Source: Halomonas maura
GTDB taxonomy: Bacteria; Pseudomonadota; Gammaproteobacteria; Pseudomonadales; Halomonadaceae
Assembly (NCBI RefSeq): GCF_030409305.1
Contig: NZ_JAUFPQ010000012.1
Coordinates: 238,506 to 302,505, forward strand
DNA length: 64,000 bases
Direction: 5' to 3'
Position numbers and translations under genes: made by a program. Positions 21,601-30,737 of this stretch are shown piece by piece. The notes under the pieces are model-generated. The model had not been told where the DNA came from. It did not search any database and worked only from the letters and a program-made list of their open reading frames with translations. Each line of letters starts with the position of its first letter. Position 1 is the first letter of the stretch.

Positions 21601-22842
21601 ATGCTGGACCGCCTGCCTTTCCTGATCGGGTTGCGCTACGTGCGCGCCAAGCGTCGCAACCACTTCATCTCCTTCATCTCCCTGACCTCCATGCTGGGGC
21701 TGACCCTGGGCGTGGCCGTGCTGATCCTGGTGCTGTCCGTGATGAACGGCTTCGACCGCGAGCTGCGCACCCGCGTGCTGGGCATGGTCCCCCACACTCG
21801 CATCGAGGTGCCATCCGGGCTGACCGACTGGCAACCCCTGGCCGAGCGGCTGACCCAGCGCGAGCACGTCATCGGGGCCGCCCCCTACATCCAGCAACAG
21901 GGCATGTTCTCGGTGGGCGGTCGCAACCAGGGGGCCATGGTCAATGGCATCGACCCCGAGTGGGAGAGCCGGGTGTCGATCGTCGACGAGCACATGCGCC
22001 GGGGCAGCCTCGATGAGCTGGCGCCGGGCGAGTGGAACATCGTGCTCGGCTCGCTGCTGGCGCGCCAGCTCGGGGTCGGCGTGGGCGACCGCGTGACCCT
22101 GCTGGTGCCCGAGGCCTCGATCACTCCCGCCGGCGTCTTCCCCCGTCTCAAGCGCTTCACCGTGAGCGGCATCTTCAGCGTCGGCGCTGACCTGGACGCG
22201 AGCCTGGCCTATGCCAACATCGAGGACATGCAGACCCTGGCGCGCATGGGCGATGCCGTGGGCGGCCTGCGCCTCGAACTGGACGACCTCTTCCAGGCCG
22301 GTGGCGTGACCCGCGCAATCATCGACGACCTGGGGCCGGGGTACCGGGGCCTCGACTGGACCTACACCCGGGGCAACCTCTTCCAGGCCATCCAGATGGA
22401 GAAGCGCATGATCGCGCTGCTGCTCACCGTGATCATCGCCGTGGCCGCCTTCAACATCGTCTCGACCCTGGTGATGGTGGTCACCGACAAGCACGCCGAC
22501 ATCGCCATCCTGCGCACCATCGGCGCCACGCCCCGCTCGATCATGGGCATCTTCATGGTCCAGGGACTGGCCATCGGCGTGATCGGCATCCTGATGGGCG
22601 TGGGCCTCGGGGTGCTGCTGGCGCTGACGGTGGCCGACATCATCGGCTTCCTCGAGTCGACCCTGGGGATCAGCTTCCTCGATGCCGGGGTCTACTTCAT
22701 CAGCGAGCTGCCGTCCCAGCTGCTGTGGTCGGATGTGGGCAACATCATCGCCGCGGCCTTCGTGCTGACCTTCCTGTCGACCCTCTACCCGGCCTGGCGT
22801 GCGGCTCGGGTCCAGCCTGCCGAGGTGCTGCGCTATGAATGA
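21601..22842 (+). CDS. Lipoprotein-release ABC transporter permease (LolC/LolE/LolF family)
   Basis: Inner-membrane subunit that extracts lipoproteins and hands them to LolA. The 413-residue protein has one N-terminal transmembrane helix (about 25-50), a large periplasmic domain (about 50-265) and three C-terminal helices in the MacB/FtsX permease domain. It overlaps lolD by 8 bp. Only one such permease is encoded here, whereas E. coli has lolC-lolD-lolE; a single permease paired with LolD would be the LolF arrangement, unless a second copy lies elsewhere. The ATG at 21601 has an AAGGA site 9 bases upstream. Confidence 0.92.
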   Translation: MLDRLPFLIGLRYVRAKRRNHFISFISLTSMLGLTLGVAVLILVLSVMNGFDRELRTRVLGMVPHTRIEVPSGLTDWQPLAERLTQREHVIGAAPYIQQQGMFSVGGRNQGAMVNGIDPEWESRVSIVDEHMRRGSLDELAPGEWNIVLGSLLARQLGVGVGDRVTLLVPEASITPAGVFPRLKRFTVSGIFSVGADLDASLAYANIEDMQTLARMGDAVGGLRLELDDLFQAGGVTRAIIDDLGPGYRGLDWTYTRGNLFQAIQMEKRMIALLLTVIIAVAAFNIVSTLVMVVTDKHADIAILRTIGATPRSIMGIFMVQGLAIGVIGILMGVGLGVLLALTVADIIGFLESTLGISFLDAGVYFISELPSQLLWSDVGNIIAAAFVLTFLSTLYPAWRAARVQPAEVLRYE

Positions 22843-23572
22843 TACCGCCATGACCCGGACCCTCGACCGCCAGCCGGTGCAGGGCGAGGTGATGCTGGAG
22901 TGCCGCGGCCTGACCCGCATCTACCGCGAGGGGCCCCGGGATCTCACCGTGCTCGACGAGCTCGAGCTGAACGTGCGGGCCGGCGAGCGCGTGGCCGTGG
23001 TGGGCAGCTCCGGTTCCGGCAAGACCACCCTGCTCAACCTGCTGGGCGGCCTCGACCGGCCCAGCCATGGCGAGGTGCGCATCGCCGACCAGTCGCTGCA
23101 GGCCCTGGGGGATGCCGACCTGGGGCGCTTCCGCAACCGCCATATCGGCTTCGTCTACCAGTTCCACCACCTGCTCGCCGAATTCACCGCCCTGGAGAAT
23201 GCCGCCCTGCCGCTGATCGTGCGCGGGCAGCGCAAGAAGGTCGCCGAGGCCCGGGCCCTGGAGCTGCTGGCCCGGGTGGGCATGGAAGACCGCGCCGATC
23301 ACAAGCCCGGCGAGCTCTCCGGCGGCGAGCGCCAGCGGGTGGCCATCGCCCGGGCATTGGTCACCGACCCCAGCCTGGTGCTGATGGACGAGCCGACCGG
23401 CAACCTCGACCAGGCCACCGCCGCCAGCATCCTGGCGCTGATGGACGAGTTGGCCGACAGTGCCGCCTGTGCCTTCGTCATCGTCACCCACGACCCCGCC
23501 CTGGCCGCCCATCAGGACCGCGTGATGCGCCTGGACGGCGGTCGTCTCTCCCCCCAGTCCGAGCGAGGCTGA
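22835..23572 (+). CDS. lolD: Lipoprotein-release ABC transporter ATPase LolD
   Basis: ATPase that powers the Lol lipoprotein-release complex. In the 245-residue protein, Walker A is GSSGSGKTT (57-65), the signature is LSGGERQRVAIARAL and Walker B is VLMDEPTGNLD. The Q-loop YQFHHLLAEFTALENA is of the Lol/MacB type. The ATG at 22835 overlaps the end of the permease gene; a later ATG at 22850 is possible. Confidence 0.95.
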   Translation: MNDTAMTRTLDRQPVQGEVMLECRGLTRIYREGPRDLTVLDELELNVRAGERVAVVGSSGSGKTTLLNLLGGLDRPSHGEVRIADQSLQALGDADLGRFRNRHIGFVYQFHHLLAEFTALENAALPLIVRGQRKKVAEARALELLARVGMEDRADHKPGELSGGERQRVAIARALVTDPSLVLMDEPTGNLDQATAASILALMDELADSAACAFVIVTHDPALAAHQDRVMRLDGGRLSPQSERG

Positions 23573-23608
23573 CCCTCCCCGCCGCGCCCGCTGCCGGCGG
23601 GCCGGCGT

Positions 23609-24148
23609 TCAGGCGCGCTCGCCGGCCTGGCAGCGTCGCCGCCGCAGGGCGCGGCGCTTCCAGCTGCGCGCCACCTGCCAGCGCCAGATCAGCCGGATCA
23701 CCAGGCTTCCCGCCAGTCCCGCCAGCACCGCGGCCACCAGCGATCCCAGCGCCAGGGCGGGGAGGATGTCGAGCATCTGTTCGGCGACCCAGTGGGTGGA
23801 CACCCGCTCGGGGGCCTCGCGGACGGGAAGGTCCAGCAGCCAGGCGCCGAGGCGGTAATTGCCGTAGAAGATCAGTGGCATGGTCAGGGGATTGGTGATC
23901 CACACCAGGCCCACCGACAGCGGCAGGTTGCCGCGCAGGCCCCAGGCGCCCAGGGCCGCCACCGCCATCTGGAAGGGGATCGGCAGCAGGGCGCTGAACA
24001 GGCCCACGAAGAAGGCATTGGCCACGCTGCGTCGGGACAGCATCCACAGCGACGGGTTGCCGAACAGGTGCCGCAGGAAGCGCAGGGAGCGCTGGCGCCT
24101 GAGGGTCTCGGGGTGGGGCAGGTAGCGCTGCAGGACTCGGCGCGGCAT
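23609..24148 (-). CDS. DUF2062 family membrane protein
   Basis: The 179-residue protein carries the DUF2062 pattern: FFVGLFSALLPIPFQM near residues 46-61, the conserved ITNPLTMPLIFYGNYRLG segment (84-101), and three to four hydrophobic helices. The C-terminus is very basic (RRALRRRRC). The biochemical role of the family is unknown. It is encoded opposite to both neighbours and converges with lolD; the 36-bp gap contains GCCCGC-N5-GCGGGC without a T-run. The same gene lies between lolD and comEC in Pseudomonas. Confidence 0.88.
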   Translation of the reverse strand: MPRRVLQRYLPHPETLRRQRSLRFLRHLFGNPSLWMLSRRSVANAFFVGLFSALLPIPFQMAVAALGAWGLRGNLPLSVGLVWITNPLTMPLIFYGNYRLGAWLLDLPVREAPERVSTHWVAEQMLDILPALALGSLVAAVLAGLAGSLVIRLIWRWQVARSWKRRALRRRRCQAGERA

Positions 24149-24258
24149 GGGATCGGGCTCGCGGCTTCGATACCCGGGCTATTATCCATACAAGCCGACT
24201 GCCTCGCCATGCCGTGCGTCAACGAGCACGTGCCATGGTGCCGATCAGGGACGATGCG

Positions 24259-26586
24259 ATGCGATGCGGACTGGCCATGCCCCTGGCTCTCGCCGCCCTG
24301 GGGGGCGGACTCACGGGCCACCTGACCTCGACCGCGCTGCTCCAGGCGCTGGGCCTGGCCTTGCTGGGCCTGGCCGCCGCCCGGCGCGGCCGGGAGACGC
24401 TGCTGGTGCTGGTCCTGCTGGCGGTGGCCGCCCAACTGCTGATGGTGCGTGGCGGTGAGCTGGCCCCGGGGCTGAGCCGGCAGGACCTGCGCCTCGAGGG
24501 GCGGCTGCTGGCCGCCTCCCGGGAGCAGCGCCAGTGGCGCCTGGACCTGGCGGTCAGCGACTGCCGGCCCCTGGCGACCGGCTTGCCGAGCTGCAGCGGA
24601 CTGTCGCGGGTCCGGCTCAGTGCCTTCGCGGGGACCCTTCCCACGGGCCGCACCTTCCAGGCGGGGGCGACCTGGCGGTTGGTCGTGCGCCTGCGACCGC
24701 CGAGCGGCTTCGCCAACCCGGGCGCCTTCGACTATCGGGCCTGGCTGTGGCGGGAAGGCATCCAGGCCACCGGCTACGTGCGCCAGGACCCGCCGCCGCG
24801 ACGTCTCGCCGCGGCGTCTCCCTCGTGGCGGCAGCGGGCCCTGGCCTGGCTCGACGACCACCACCTGCCACCGCGAGCGGCCCGCTGGCTGGCGGCCCTG
24901 ACGCTGGGCGCCAGCCAGCGCCTGGAGGCGGCGGACTGGGAGCTGCTCAATGCCAGCGGCACCACCCACCTGATGGTGATCTCGGGGCTCCACGTGGGGC
25001 TGGTGGCCGGTTTCGCCCTGTGGCTGGGACGCGCCCTGGCCTGGTGCCTGGCGCCGGCGGGCTGGCGCATGGCCGTGTGGCCCTGGTGGCTGGCCGCGGC
25101 CGCGGCGGTGGGCTACGCCGGACTGGCCGGTCTCGAGCCCCCCGCGCTGCGTGCCATGGTCATGACCCTGCTGGGGCTCTGGGTGGCCAGCGGTCGCCAT
25201 GCGCCGGGCCCCTGGCAGGCCTGGTGGCTGGCGCTCGGCCTGGTGGTGGTGGTCGATCCCCTGTCGATCTGGCGGCCCGGGCTCTGGCTGTCGTTCGCCG
25301 CGGTGGCGCTGCTGATCCTGGTCTGGCAGGGGCGGGCGCGTCCCCGCGGCTGGCGGGGTTGGCTGTGGGCGCTGGGGCGCACCCAGCTGCTGCTGGCGCC
25401 GTTGATGGCGGCGGCGGTGCTGCTGGCCTTCGGTCGCCTCGCCCCGGCCGGCCCCCTGGTCAACCTGCTTGCCGTGCCGCTGGTCGGCAGCCTGATGGTG
25501 CCGCTGGGCCTCGCCGGCTGGCTGCTGGCCTGGGTGCCGCCCCTGGGGGACGCCTGCTGGTGGCTGTTCGCGAAGCTGGCGGCGGGGCTGGCCGTGGTGC
25601 TGTCACGGAGCGTGGAGCTCCTGCCGCTGTGGCATCCGCCGGCCGCCTGGATCCAGCCCCTGGCCCTCGGCCTGGGGCTGCTCAGCCTGCTCTGGGCCCT
25701 GCCCGGGCTGGACCGTCGCCTGCGCCTGGCCGGCAGCGGCCTGCTGGCGACCCTGCCGCTGTGGCTGGCGACGCCGCAGCCGGCGCCCGGCACGCTGTGG
25801 GTGCGCATCCACGATGTCGGCCAGGGCCAGCTGGTGAGCCTGCGCACCGCCGGCTATCGGGCGCTGGTCGACACCGGGCCGCGCTTCGGCTCCGGCTTCA
25901 TGCCGCTGACCTCGCTGTGGCCGCCGGGCCAGCACTTCGACGACGTCATCATCGGCCATGCCGACCGGGACCATGCCGGCGGTCTCCCCGGTCTGGTCGC
26001 CGACCACCGGGTCGACCGCTACCTGGCCCCTCCGGACGCCTCCCTGCCGGTGGCCACGACGCCCTGCACCACGGGGCGCCGATGGCGACACGACGGCGTG
26101 GCGTTCCGGGTGCTGTGGCCCCCCGAGACGGTCGCGGGCCTGTCGGACAACGACCGCTCCTGCGTGCTGCTGGTCACGGCCGGCGCCCACCGCCTGCTGA
26201 TCACCGGCGATGCCGGGCGACGGGTGGAGCGCCGCCTGCTGCCCGCCCTGGCTGGCCCCGTGACGGTGCTGGTGGCCGGCCACCACGGCAGCCGTACCAG
26301 CTCCGGGCCGGGCTTCGTGCGCCGGGTGTCGCCGCGCCAGGTGATCTTCAGTGCCGCCCGGGACAACCCCTTCGGCCACCCCGACCCGCTGGTGGTCCGC
26401 CGGTTCCGGCGGGTGGGCAGCTGCCTGTGGAACACGGCCCGGGACGGGGCGGTGACCCTGCGCCTGGGCCCCGGGGAGGGCCTGGTGGTGCGGGCCGAGC
26501 GGCCGCCCGCCGGGCGCCGCGGCGGTGTCGGAGGCGGCTGCCTTGCGGTAGAATCGCCCCCATCGATGCCGGAGATTCGCCGGTGA
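24259..26586 (+). CDS. comEC: DNA internalisation-related competence protein ComEC/Rec2
   Basis: Polytopic membrane protein that forms the channel for single-stranded DNA during natural transformation. It has 775 residues from the chosen start. The N-terminal part is a soluble, OB-like domain (DUF4131) after two hydrophobic segments, the middle is the Competence membrane domain (about 210-480), and the C-terminus is a metallo-beta-lactamase-like domain with GHADRDHAGG and VAGHHGSRTSS. I chose the ATG at 24259 because an AGGGA site lies 8 bases upstream; an earlier ATG at 24235 is in frame. Three ATGs five bases apart stand here in three frames. Confidence 0.9.
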   Translation: MRCGLAMPLALAALGGGLTGHLTSTALLQALGLALLGLAAARRGRETLLVLVLLAVAAQLLMVRGGELAPGLSRQDLRLEGRLLAASREQRQWRLDLAVSDCRPLATGLPSCSGLSRVRLSAFAGTLPTGRTFQAGATWRLVVRLRPPSGFANPGAFDYRAWLWREGIQATGYVRQDPPPRRLAAASPSWRQRALAWLDDHHLPPRAARWLAALTLGASQRLEAADWELLNASGTTHLMVISGLHVGLVAGFALWLGRALAWCLAPAGWRMAVWPWWLAAAAAVGYAGLAGLEPPALRAMVMTLLGLWVASGRHAPGPWQAWWLALGLVVVVDPLSIWRPGLWLSFAAVALLILVWQGRARPRGWRGWLWALGRTQLLLAPLMAAAVLLAFGRLAPAGPLVNLLAVPLVGSLMVPLGLAGWLLAWVPPLGDACWWLFAKLAAGLAVVLSRSVELLPLWHPPAAWIQPLALGLGLLSLLWALPGLDRRLRLAGSGLLATLPLWLATPQPAPGTLWVRIHDVGQGQLVSLRTAGYRALVDTGPRFGSGFMPLTSLWPPGQHFDDVIIGHADRDHAGGLPGLVADHRVDRYLAPPDASLPVATTPCTTGRRWRHDGVAFRVLWPPETVAGLSDNDRSCVLLVTAGAHRLLITGDAGRRVERRLLPALAGPVTVLVAGHHGSRTSSGPGFVRRVSPRQVIFSAARDNPFGHPDPLVVRRFRRVGSCLWNTARDGAVTLRLGPGEGLVVRAERPPAGRRGGVGGGCLAVESPPSMPEIRR

Positions 26587-26610
26587 GGGCGCGAAAGAGG
26601 TGACCGCCAT

Positions 26611-27306
26611 ATGAACATGATGGAGGCCCTGATCGCCGGGGGCTGGCTGATGGTGCCGTTGCTGGGATGTTCGGTCGTGGCGGTGGTGATCGTCATCGAG
26701 CGCCTGTGGACGCTGAGGGCGTCACGCATCGCCCCGCGGGGGCTCGGCCAGGAGGTCTGCACGCTGGTGGACCGCGGCCAGGTCAACCTCTACTGGCTGG
26801 AGAGCCACTCGCCGCTGGGCGGCGTGCTGGCGGCCGGCCTGCGCAACGCCCGCCTGGGCCACGAGCAGGTCAGGGCGCGCTTCCAGGAGGCGGCCACCGC
26901 GGTGGTGCACGACATGGAACGCTTCCTGAGCCCGCTCGGCACCATCGCCTCGATCACGCCGCTGATCGGCCTGCTGGGCACGGTGGTGGGCATGATCGAG
27001 GTGTTCACGGTGATCGTCGCCAGCGACGGCGTCGAGCGCACCGCCGACCTGGCCGGCGGTATCTCCCGGGCCCTGGTGACCACCGCCGCGGGCCTGACCG
27101 TGGCGATTCCCGCCCTGATGTTCCACCGCTACTTCCAGCGCCGCGTGGAGGACATCACCGTGCGGATCGAGGAGCAGGCCGGGCAGGTGGTGGAGTTCCT
27201 GGCGCATTACCCGGGGGACCTGACCCTGGCGGAGCGTCATGAGCCCCAGGAGGACGAGCGGCAGGAAGCCGACGGGCACCGTGCGCCGCGGGTGAAGCCC
27301 TCATGA
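26611..27306 (+). CDS. exbB: ExbB/TolQ/MotA-family proton channel protein
   Basis: The 231-residue inner-membrane protein has one N-terminal helix (about 11-31) and two more after residue 105. It carries the family signature ITPLIGLLGTVVGMIEVF and the TTAAGLTVAIPALMFHRYF segment. Such proteins couple proton flow to a TonB-like partner. No tonB is adjacent; the gene lies between comEC and msbA, as in Pseudomonas, and overlaps exbD by 4 bp. The substrate system is unknown. An AGAGGTGA ribosome site precedes the ATG. Confidence 0.92.
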   Translation: MNMMEALIAGGWLMVPLLGCSVVAVVIVIERLWTLRASRIAPRGLGQEVCTLVDRGQVNLYWLESHSPLGGVLAAGLRNARLGHEQVRARFQEAATAVVHDMERFLSPLGTIASITPLIGLLGTVVGMIEVFTVIVASDGVERTADLAGGISRALVTTAAGLTVAIPALMFHRYFQRRVEDITVRIEEQAGQVVEFLAHYPGDLTLAERHEPQEDERQEADGHRAPRVKPS

Positions 27307-27725
27307 GGGTTCCCCGCACGCGACGCGAGCCGGTGGAGGTGAACCTCACCCCGCTGATCGACGTGGTCTTCCTGCTGCTGATCTTCTTCATGGTCTCGAC
27401 GACCTTCGAGACTCGCCAGGCGCTGGAGCTCGAGCTGCCCAGGAGCGAGACCGGGGTGGCCGCGGAGGTCTCGCCGGTCACCGTGGTGGTCACCGCCAGC
27501 GGCGACTACCGGCTGGGCGAGCGGGACCTGGCGCCTGGCGCGCTGGCCTCGGCGCTGGCCGAGGAGGCCGAACGCGCCCGGGAACTGGGCCTGGTAGTGG
27601 AAGCCGATGGCCGGGCCGCCCATGCCGCGGTGGTGCGTGTCCTCGACCGGGCCGGAGCCCTGGGCATTCGTCAGGTCCGCATCGCCACCGCCGAGGCGAC
27701 ACCCACTGAAGCGGAGATACCGTGA
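27303..27725 (+). CDS. exbD: ExbD/TolR-family biopolymer transport protein
   Basis: The 140-residue protein has a short cytoplasmic N-terminus, one transmembrane helix containing the essential aspartate (NLTPLIDVVFLLLIFFM), and a periplasmic domain. It is the partner of the preceding ExbB-like protein and overlaps the msbA start by 4 bp, so exbB-exbD-msbA-lpxK form one coupled set. The coupling suggests a role at the envelope alongside lipid A export, but no direct evidence exists in the sequence. Confidence 0.92.
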   Translation: MRVPRTRREPVEVNLTPLIDVVFLLLIFFMVSTTFETRQALELELPRSETGVAAEVSPVTVVVTASGDYRLGERDLAPGALASALAEEAERARELGLVVEADGRAAHAAVVRVLDRAGALGIRQVRIATAEATPTEAEIP

Positions 27726-29467
27726 TCGAACACTCCGGCTGGACCCTCTACAAGCGCCTGCTCGGCTACGTCAGGCCACACTGGAAGGCGTTCGCCCTGG
27801 CCGTCCTCGGCTACGTCATCTACGCCGCCTCGAGCACCGCCCTGGCCGAGATGATGAAGCGCCTGATCGACGGCATCCAGAATCCCGACGCGAGCTTCCG
27901 GATGATGCTGCCGCTGTTCGTGGTCGGCATGTTCGCCGCCCGGGGCCTGGGCACCTTCCTCGGCACCTACTTCATGAGCAACGTGGCCCGCAACCTGGTC
28001 CACGCCCTGCGCTGCGACGTCTTCAATCACATGCTGCACCTGCCGGGGCGCTTCTTCGACGCGCACTCCTCGGGCCATTTGATCTCACGGGTCACCTACC
28101 ACGTGGAGCAGGTCACCGGCGCCGCCACCAAGGCCATCACCATCCTGCTGCGCGAGGGGCTCTTCGTGGTCGGCCTGGTCGCCTACCTGTTGTGGACCAA
28201 CTGGATGCTGACCCTGCTGTTCCTGGCCGTGACCCCGCTGATCGGCGGCGTGGTCAGCTACGCCAGCAAGCGTTTCCGGCGCATCTCCCGACGCATCCAG
28301 CGCTCCATGGGCGAGGTCACCCATGTGGCCTCCGAGGCGCTGTCCGGCTATCGGGTGGTGCGCACCCACGGCGCCGAGGCCTTCGAGAAGGCCCGCTTCG
28401 CCCGGGCCAGCGAGATCAATCGTCGCCAGAGCATGAAGGAGGCCCTGACCAAGGCCACCAGCACCCCGGTGATCCAGCTGCTGGTGGCGTTGTCGCTGGC
28501 GCTGCTGGTGTGGCTGGCCATGTCGCCGGCGCTGATGGCGGACATGACCCCCGGCGAGTTCGTCGCCTTCATCACCGCGGCATCGCTGATGGCCAAGCCG
28601 GTCCGCCAGCTCACCGAGATCAACGCCACCATCCAGAAGGGCATCGCCGCCGCCGGCGAACTCTTCGGGCTGCTGGAGCAGCCGCCCGAAGAGGATCGAG
28701 GCACCGTGGAGCCGGGGCGCCTCGAGGGCCGGGTGCGCTTCGAGGGCGTGCGCTTCGCCTACGGCGAGGACCAGCCGGAGGTGCTCAAGGGCATCGACCT
28801 CGAGGTGGCGCCCGGCGAGATGGTCGCCATCGTCGGCCGCTCCGGCAGCGGCAAGTCGACCCTGATGGGCCTGCTGCCGCGGTTCTACCGGCCGACCGCC
28901 GGCCGTATCCTGATCGATGGCGTGTCCCTCGAGGACTATCGCCTGCATCCGCTGCGCCGGCGGATCGCCCTGGTATCCCAGCAGGTGACCCTGTTCAATG
29001 CCAGCATCGCCGCCAATATCGCCTATGGAGTGGATGACGCCACGCCGGGAGCCATCGAGGCCGCGGCTCGGGCCGCCCACGCCCACGAGTTCATCGAACG
29101 GCTGCCCAAGGGCTACGACACCGTGGTGGGGGAGAACGGCGTGATGCTCTCCGGCGGCCAGCGCCAGCGACTGGCCATCGCCCGGGCGATCTTCAAGGAC
29201 GCCCCGCTGCTGGTCCTCGACGAGGCCACTTCGGCCCTGGATACCGAGTCCGAGCGGCACATCCAGGCGGCCCTGGAGGAAGTCTGTCGGGACCGCACCA
29301 CCTTCGTCATCGCTCACCGGCTCTCCACCATCGAGCGGGCCGACCGCATCCTGGTGATGGAGGGCGGCGAGATCGTCGAGCAGGGCCCCCATGCCGAGCT
29401 GCTGGCCCGCGACGGCGCCTATGCGGCCCTGCACCGCCTGCAGTTCCAGGATCCCCAGCCGGCATGA
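27722..29467 (+). CDS. msbA: Lipid A export ATP-binding/permease protein MsbA
   Basis: Homodimeric ABC exporter that flips lipid A-core across the inner membrane. In the 581-residue protein, the six-helix membrane domain spans about 20-310; the ATPase has Walker A GRSGSGKST (about 372-380), signature LSGGQRQRLAIARAIF and Walker B LLVLDEATSALD. The start is the GTG at 27722, overlapping the exbD stop; lpxK overlaps its 3' end by 4 bp, the classical msbA-lpxK pair. Confidence 0.96.
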   Translation: MIEHSGWTLYKRLLGYVRPHWKAFALAVLGYVIYAASSTALAEMMKRLIDGIQNPDASFRMMLPLFVVGMFAARGLGTFLGTYFMSNVARNLVHALRCDVFNHMLHLPGRFFDAHSSGHLISRVTYHVEQVTGAATKAITILLREGLFVVGLVAYLLWTNWMLTLLFLAVTPLIGGVVSYASKRFRRISRRIQRSMGEVTHVASEALSGYRVVRTHGAEAFEKARFARASEINRRQSMKEALTKATSTPVIQLLVALSLALLVWLAMSPALMADMTPGEFVAFITAASLMAKPVRQLTEINATIQKGIAAAGELFGLLEQPPEEDRGTVEPGRLEGRVRFEGVRFAYGEDQPEVLKGIDLEVAPGEMVAIVGRSGSGKSTLMGLLPRFYRPTAGRILIDGVSLEDYRLHPLRRRIALVSQQVTLFNASIAANIAYGVDDATPGAIEAAARAAHAHEFIERLPKGYDTVVGENGVMLSGGQRQRLAIARAIFKDAPLLVLDEATSALDTESERHIQAALEEVCRDRTTFVIAHRLSTIERADRILVMEGGEIVEQGPHAELLARDGAYAALHRLQFQDPQPA

Positions 29468-30462
29468 GCGCCGGGATCGGCGAGCACTGGCTCCGCGCGG
29501 CCTATGCCGGCTCGCCCTGGCTGGTGGCACTGCGGCCGCTGGAGGCGCTCTACCGTCTGGCCGTCGCGCGCCGGGCCCGGGCCTACGCCGAGGGACGCCG
29601 GGACGTCTGGCGGGCCCCGGTGCCGGTGGTGGTGGTCGGCAACATCACCCTCGGCGGCACCGGCAAGTCGCCGCTGGTGGCCTGGCTGGCCCGTCATCTG
29701 CAGGCGCGGGGCTGGTCGCCCGGCATCCTGTCGCGGGGCTATGGCGGGCGCTCGGCGCACTATCCGCTGTGCCTGACCGACCAGACCTCGGCCGCGGCCA
29801 GTGGCGACGAGCCGCGCATGCTGGCCGACCAGACCGGCGTGCCGGTCGTGGTGGACCCGGACCGTCCCCGCGGGGCGCGGCGGCTGCTGGAGGAGGGCTG
29901 CGATATCCTGCTCAGCGACGACGGCCTCCAGCATCTCGGGCTGGGGCGCGACCTGGAGATCCTGGTGGTGGATGGCCACCGGGGGCTCGGCAACGGGCGC
30001 TGCCTGCCGGCCGGGCCGCTCCGTGAGCCGGCGGGACGGCTCGCCTCGGTGGATGCGGTGGTGGTCAACGGCGAGCCTCGTCGCCCGCTGCCCACCGGCG
30101 GCCACGCCATGACCCTCGAGCCGATCGCCTGGCGGTCGCTGGCCGGGGGCCAGCGGCACGCGGTCGCGCCGCCGCCCTTCGCCGGTGAGGTGCACGCCGT
30201 GGCCGGTATCGGCCGACCGGCGCGCTTCTTCGCCACCCTGCGTGGGCTGGGGCTCGAGGTGGATCCCCATCCCTTCGGCGACCACCACCGCTTCACGGCC
30301 GCCGACCTGGCGTTCGGCGATGACCTGCCGGTGGTGATGACCGCCAAGGACGCGGTCAAGTGCCGCGACCTGGCGGGGCCCGGGACCTGGGTTCTCGAGG
30401 TGGAGGCGGCCCCCGCGCCGGGCTTCGTCGACTGGCTCGATGCGCGCCTGGCGGCGCGATGA
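29464..30462 (+). CDS. lpxK: Tetraacyldisaccharide 4'-kinase LpxK
   Basis: Membrane-associated kinase that adds the 4'-phosphate to the lipid A disaccharide precursor. In the 332-residue protein, the P-loop is GGTGKSP (64-70), followed by SRGYGGR and the DDGLQHLGLGRD segment that holds catalytic acidic residues. The Lid/C-terminal half has GIGRPARFFATLRGLG. The ATG overlaps the msbA stop. Confidence 0.97.
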   Translation: MSAGIGEHWLRAAYAGSPWLVALRPLEALYRLAVARRARAYAEGRRDVWRAPVPVVVVGNITLGGTGKSPLVAWLARHLQARGWSPGILSRGYGGRSAHYPLCLTDQTSAAASGDEPRMLADQTGVPVVVDPDRPRGARRLLEEGCDILLSDDGLQHLGLGRDLEILVVDGHRGLGNGRCLPAGPLREPAGRLASVDAVVVNGEPRRPLPTGGHAMTLEPIAWRSLAGGQRHAVAPPPFAGEVHAVAGIGRPARFFATLRGLGLEVDPHPFGDHHRFTAADLAFGDDLPVVMTAKDAVKCRDLAGPGTWVLEVEAAPAPGFVDWLDARLAAR

Positions 30463-30518
30463 CAATCCGGGCGCCCGCCGTACCGGCGGCGCCGACTCTG
30501 ATCACGGAGGCGTGACAC

Positions 30519-30728
30519 ATGGACAAGGAACTGCTGGCGATGCTGGTCTGCCCGCTGTGCAAGGGCAAGCTGACCTACGATCGCGAGGCCCAGGAACTGA
30601 TCTGTCGCTTCGACGGCCTGGCCTACCCGGTGCGCGACGGGATACCGGTCATGCTGCCGGAAGAGGCCCGGGCGCTGGACGTGGACGAGAAACTGCCGCC
30701 GTCGGCCGGTCGCCACGGCGAGGCCTGA
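30519..30728 (+). CDS. Trm112-family small protein (YcaR-like)
   Basis: A 69-residue protein with CPLCKGKL (11-18) followed by a zinc-ribbon-like strand pattern and the conserved [16 protein letters not shown] segment. YcaR-type proteins lie between lpxK and kdsB in many gammaproteobacteria; their exact role in bacteria is not established. Only one CxxC pair and one later cysteine are visible, so zinc binding is uncertain. A GGAGGCG ribosome site precedes the ATG. Confidence 0.9.
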   Translation: MDKELLAMLVCPLCKGKLTYDREAQELICRFDGLAYPVRDGIPVMLPEEARALDVDEKLPPSAGRHGEA

Positions 30729-30737
30729 GGAGGACCC

